Assembly: GCA_964057225.1 (NCBI GenBank)
Contig: OZ059894.1
Location: 21,048,476-21,112,475, forward strand
Direction: 5' to 3'
DNA length: 64,000 bases
Source: Auanema rhodensis
Lineage: Eukaryota; Nematoda; Chromadorea; Rhabditida; Rhabditidae
Of this stretch, positions 62,399 to 64,000 are shown in pieces (within the stretch, counting starts at the first letter, position 1; each line of letters starts with the position of its first letter). The translations under genes and the position numbers were made by a program. The notes below the pieces were generated by a model. The model saw nothing but the letters and a program-made list of their open reading frames with translations. It made no database searches and had not been told where the DNA came from.

Positions 62399-64000
62399 AC
62401 TCAACATTGCTTCCAAAAACATTTTGACAAAAATTTTTTCGAAAAATTTCAAAATAATTTAGCAAAAAGTAGATGTTTTTAGATTCCTTTTTTCAAGGCA
62501 AAGACGATGGACAATGTAATTCAACGAAAAAATTAATTCTTCAGGGTGAAAATCGAGGATATAAGTGTGAACTTATATCAGTTGATATCTCGGTGCATTT
62601 TTAAGCTAGCGCAAATCTGATAACACAGAACGACGCAGCTTAAAAATTCGCATCGAATGCACTATACTACATTGAAAAACGCTTAATACAAAAATTAGTT
62701 ATGATCGTTTGAAAAATGATGCATTAGTGTATGTTGAGTTTCCATGTACACTCAACATTGCTTCCAAAAACATTTTGACAAAAATTTTTTCGAGAAATTT
62801 CAAAATAATTTAGCAAAAAGTAGATGTTTTTAGATTCCTTTTTTCAAGGCAAAGACGATGGACAATGTTATTCAACGAAAAAATTAATTCTTCAGGGTGA
62901 AAATCGAGGATATAAGTGTGAACTTATATCAGTTGATATCTCGGTGCATTTTTAAGCTAGCGCAAATCTGATAACACAGATCGACGCAGCTTAAAAATCC
63001 GCATCGAATGCACTATACTACATTGAGAAACGCTTAATACAAAAATTAGTTATGATCGTTTGAAAAATGATGCATTAGTGTATGTTGAGTTTCCATGTAC
63101 ACTCAACATTGCTTCCAAAAACATTTTGACAAAAATTTTTTCGAAAAATTTCAAAATAATTTAGCAAAAAGTAGATGTTTTTAGATTCCTTTTTTCAAGG
63201 CAAAGACGATAGACAATGTTATTCAACGAAAAAATTAATTCTTCAGGGTGAAAATCGAGGATATAAGTGTGAACTTATATCAGTTGATATCTCGGTGCAT
63301 TTTTAAGCTAGCGCAAATCTGATAACACAGATCGACGCAGCTTAAAAATCCGCATCGAATGCACTATACTACATTGAGAAACGCTTAATACAAAAATTAG
63401 TTATGATCGTTTGAAAAATGATGCATTAGTGTATGTTGAGTTTCCATGTACACTCAACATTGCTTCCAAAAACATTTTGACAAAAATTTTTTCGAAAAAT
63501 TTCAAAATAATTTAGCAAAAAGTAGATGTTTTTAGATTCCTTCTTTTCAAGGCAAAGACGATAGACAATGTTATTCAACGAAAAAATTAATTCTTCAGGG
63601 TGAAAATCGAGGATATAAGTGTGAACTTATATCAGTTGATATCTCGGTGCATTTTTAAGCTAGCGCAAATCTGATAACACATATCGACGCAGCTTAAAAA
63701 TCCGCATCGAATGCACTATACTACATTGAGAAACGCTTAATACAAAAATTAGTTATGATCGTTTGAAAAATGATGCATTAGTGTATGTTGAGTTTCCATG
63801 TACACTCAACATTGCTTCCAAAAACATTTTGACAAAAATTTTTTTGAAAAATTTCAAAATAATTTAGCAAAAAGTAGATGTTTTTAGATTCCTTTTTTCA
63901 AGGCAAAGACGATGGACAATGTTATTCAACGAAAAAATTAATTCTTCAGGGTGAAAATCGAGGATATAAGTGTGAACTTATATCAGTTGATATCTCGGTG

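Larger units (their letters stand above)
33833..64000 (+). repeat. Right direct satellite array, 85 standard-phase monomers plus partials
   Basis: Direct array with monomer starts at 33963, 34314 and so on to 63804; the last copy is cut by the window edge at position 197. Most copies are 351 bp. Two are 350 bp (40983-41332 and 42737-43086, with GTAGTAATTTTAG). Eight are 352 bp (46948, 54671, 56427, 57130, 57482, 58887, 59239 and 63452 as starts), because CCTTTTTTC has become CCTTCTTTTC. Subfamily markers largely absent from the left array are GACGATAGAC, TTTCGAAATAA, AAAAACTAATT, AAATTCGCATC with TTGAAAAACG, GCAGTTTAAA, CACATATCG, GAATTTATATC and CGCTCAATAC. The net length shift of +6 bp over 85 monomers agrees exactly with the ten length variants, so I see no other indel. 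Confidence 0.97.

Noticed and set aside
1-64000. Coding frames that continue across monomers, because 351 is a multiple of 3
   Set aside because: Stops are present in all six frames of the monomer (plus: positions 27, 62, 82; minus: complements at 3, 61, 95), so no long open frame can run through the array.
1-64000. CRISPR array
   Set aside because: Copies are contiguous 351-bp repeats with no unique spacers, far longer than CRISPR repeats, and no cas genes are present.
1-64000. tRNA, 5S rRNA or other RNA gene in the repeat unit
   Set aside because: No A box or B box, cloverleaf or rRNA core was seen; T-runs such as those at 36-41 and 90-95 are part of the AT-rich tract.
1-64000. Transposon terminal repeats (the boundary dyad as inverted ends)
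   Set aside because: The 8-bp dyad recurs every 351 bp at monomer boundaries, with no target-site duplication or encoded transposase.
1-64000. Telomeric or subtelomeric short repeats
   Set aside because: No TTAGG, TTAGGG or similar tandem tract is present.

Overview
The whole 64 kb window is one kind of sequence: a satellite DNA array built from a 351-bp, AT-rich monomer (31% G+C, counted on the first copy). I count 179 complete monomers plus partial copies at the internal joins and the right edge. I found no protein-coding gene, RNA gene, transposon or single-copy spacer. All six reading frames of the monomer contain stop codons, and because 351 is divisible by 3 the same stops recur in every copy.

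The window must come from a eukaryotic chromosome, most plausibly centromeric or pericentromeric heterochromatin. The monomer is close to two nucleosome repeats long, and the array is uninterrupted and strongly homogenised. CpG is not depleted (12 seen, about 8.6 expected), which argues against a heavily CpG-methylated vertebrate or plant genome and fits many insects. I do not recognise the family and cannot name the species.

Layout. (1) 1-25064: direct array, 71 complete monomers with start n = 1+351(n-1), plus a 143-bp partial. (2) 25065-33311: the same satellite on the opposite strand, 22 complete monomers plus two partials. (3) 33312-33832: a short plus-strand fragment that resembles the left array at 10.8-11.3 kb. 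It ends in a 62-bp tandem partial duplication that makes one 413-bp monomer (33550-33962). (4) 33833-64000: direct array of a different mix of subfamilies, with two 350-bp and eight 352-bp length variants.

On this framework lie short, changing higher-order repeats. Blocks of 2, 3, 4 or 5 monomers share private variants and are repeated in tandem or at 5- and 7-monomer spacing. Clear examples are 40281-43788, 53267-56778, 57130-60643 and 60293-62398. This is the pattern expected of ongoing unequal exchange or local amplification.

Each monomer carries four dyad-symmetric elements: a 51-bp long-stem hairpin, a 22-bp hairpin with a GTGA loop, a dyad across the chosen monomer boundary, and a CG-centred AT palindrome. 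Two of the three rearrangement sites have a breakpoint in or beside one of these hairpins. The most interesting item is the 8.25-kb inverted block, which makes a palindrome with roughly 8.2-kb arms around a 41-bp spacer. Its monomer variants do not mirror the adjacent arm. They match, in order, monomers at 11.6-13.7 kb, so it looks like an inverted copy of another part of the array and not a trivial read fold-back. An assembly error still has to be excluded.
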